Of a DNA stretch of 7,392 nt, positions 6,721 through 7,392 are shown one piece after another. How positions within the stretch are numbered: the stretch's first letter is position 1; every line of letters starts with the position of its first letter. Under the pieces are notes generated by a model, which was not told the origin of the DNA, ran no database searches, and was given only the letters and a program-made list of their open reading frames with translations. A program made the translations under genes and the position numbers. The stretch is from Candidatus Iainarchaeum sp. (GTDB lineage: Archaea; Iainarchaeota; Iainarchaeia; Iainarchaeales; GCA-2688035): assembly GCA_016931555.1 (NCBI GenBank), contig JAFGEM010000083.1, forward strand, positions 1-7,392. The letters are read 5' to 3'.

Positions 6721-7392
6721 TCACTTTGCTCTTAAATATCTGAAGAAAACTTTTCCCGCTCTCAGGAGCCTTGGCAGTTCGCGCGGCTGTTTTATTACCT
6801 GCACAATCTTGCTTGTAACATAGCTCGGGCGAAGATAAAATTCCTTTCTTGCTCTATCGCACCATTCGACAATCTGCTTGTTTGACAGGTTGGGCATGCT
6901 GACCATGCAGTTGTGCCAGCCTCTCTCATCAACCCATTTGCTGTAATCCTCTGTAACAAGATATCCCTTTTCTCGGAAGTAATCGTAAGTGTTTGTTCCC
7001 GGGTAAATCATTATTGGAAAGAATTGCGCTGTGTCTGGATTAAGTTTTTTTGACAGCTCTATGGTTGCCCGGATTGTTTCTTCATTGTCAAGGGGATTTC
7101 CCACCATAAAACAGCCATGCACTAGAATGCCTGTTTTTCTTGCATTGTCCATGAATTCCTGCATTCCTTTGGGTGTTGTGCCTTTGTGAACATTGTTTAG
7201 TACTTCTTGGCTTCCTGATTCAAAGCCAACGCATAAAAGCCTGCATCCCGCTTTTTTCATTAGCTTTAGTGTTGCAAGAGGCACGTCGGCGCGTGCATTG
7301 CAGCTCCAGAGTGTTTTTATGCCTGCCTTGATTTTTGCCCTGCAGAATTCCTCGGCCCTCTTTGCATCTGCGGTAAAAGTGTCATCCTCTAA
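6721..7392 (-). CDS. Radical SAM protein, cobalamin-binding type, C-terminal part (5' end outside the window)
   Basis: The frame is open to the right edge, so 223 C-terminal residues are visible and the start lies outside. The visible part begins inside the radical SAM barrel. It shows a DDTF strand end at visible residues 3-6, WSCNARAD at 29-36, GFESGS at 56-61, FMVGNP at 95-100 and IYPGT at 129-133. This series is typical of the B12-binding radical SAM group (BchE/HpnJ-like), in which an N-terminal cobalamin domain precedes the CxxxCxxC iron-sulfur motif. Both of those would be upstream of the window, so cobalamin binding is inferred from relatives. Members methylate or rearrange unactivated carbons in lipids, cofactors and sugars. 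The C-terminal tail after about residue 190 is basic. The TGA stop lies 6 bases before the methyltransferase start and is in frame with it. A GTG at 7284 could be mistaken for the start, but conserved residues lie upstream of it. The substrate is unknown; modification of the glycan or its lipid is inferred from the neighbours. Confidence 0.85.
   Translation of the reverse strand, partial: LEDDTFTADAKRAEEFCRAKIKAGIKTLWSCNARADVPLATLKLMKKAGCRLLCVGFESGSQEVLNNVHKGTTPKGMQEFMDNARKTGILVHGCFMVGNPLDNEETIRATIELSKKLNPDTAQFFPIMIYPGTNTYDYFREKGYLVTEDYSKWVDERGWHNCMVSMPNLSNKQIVEWCDRARKEFYLRPSYVTSKIVQVIKQPRELPRLLRAGKVFFRYLRAK

Noticed and set aside
6721..7284. Radical SAM gene starting at GTG 7284
   Set aside because: The same frame continues to 7392 with conserved residues (DDTF, WSCNARAD), so the gene is truncated by the window edge rather than starting here.
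1..7392. CRISPR array, tRNA, insertion sequence or long direct repeats
   Set aside because: The window was scanned by eye and almost every base falls inside a supported coding frame; no regularly spaced repeats, cloverleaf or transposase motif was seen.

Overview
This window is a densely packed, AT-rich stretch of a prokaryotic chromosome. All the credible genes lie on the minus strand and read from right to left. The organism is probably an archaeon, possibly of a small-genome lineage. That rests on purine-rich GGTG-type ribosome binding sites before several starts, lysine-rich proteins, TTG starts and almost no non-coding DNA. A bacterium is not excluded, and no ribosomal or other taxonomic marker is present.

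In transcription order the layout is: (1) the C-terminal 223 residues of a radical SAM protein of the cobalamin-binding type, cut by the right edge (6721-7392); (2) a class I SAM-dependent methyltransferase (6088-6714); (3) a GT2 glycosyltransferase with C-terminal membrane segments (5093-6091); (4) a GT4 glycosyltransferase (4002-5096); (5) a second GT2 enzyme of the rhamnosyltransferase-like type (3109-4005, with the start moved inward from 4056); (6) a non-hydrolysing UDP-GlcNAc 2-epimerase, WecB (1973-3112); (7) a second GT4 glycosyltransferase (948-1976); and (8) the N-terminal 310 residues of a lysine-rich protein cut by the left edge (1-932). The last resembles the front half of GT-B-type surface polysaccharide transferases but is not firmly recognised.

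Five successive junctions are 4-base stop/start overlaps (ATGA or TTGA). The only gaps are 6 bases (6715-6720) and 15 bases (933-947). This is the architecture of one translationally coupled operon. The second gap carries a perfect 9-bp inverted repeat whose loop holds the candidate ribosome binding site of the last gene.

Taken together the genes look like a surface-glycan or lipid-linked oligosaccharide cassette. WecB supplies UDP-ManNAc, four glycosyltransferases assemble a branched or multi-sugar chain, the GT2 with membrane segments anchors synthesis at the cytoplasmic membrane, and the methyltransferase and radical SAM enzyme probably modify sugars or the lipid carrier. The exact product cannot be read from the sequence. 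No tRNA, rRNA, CRISPR array, insertion sequence or promoter was seen. There is no gene-free stretch longer than 15 bases.
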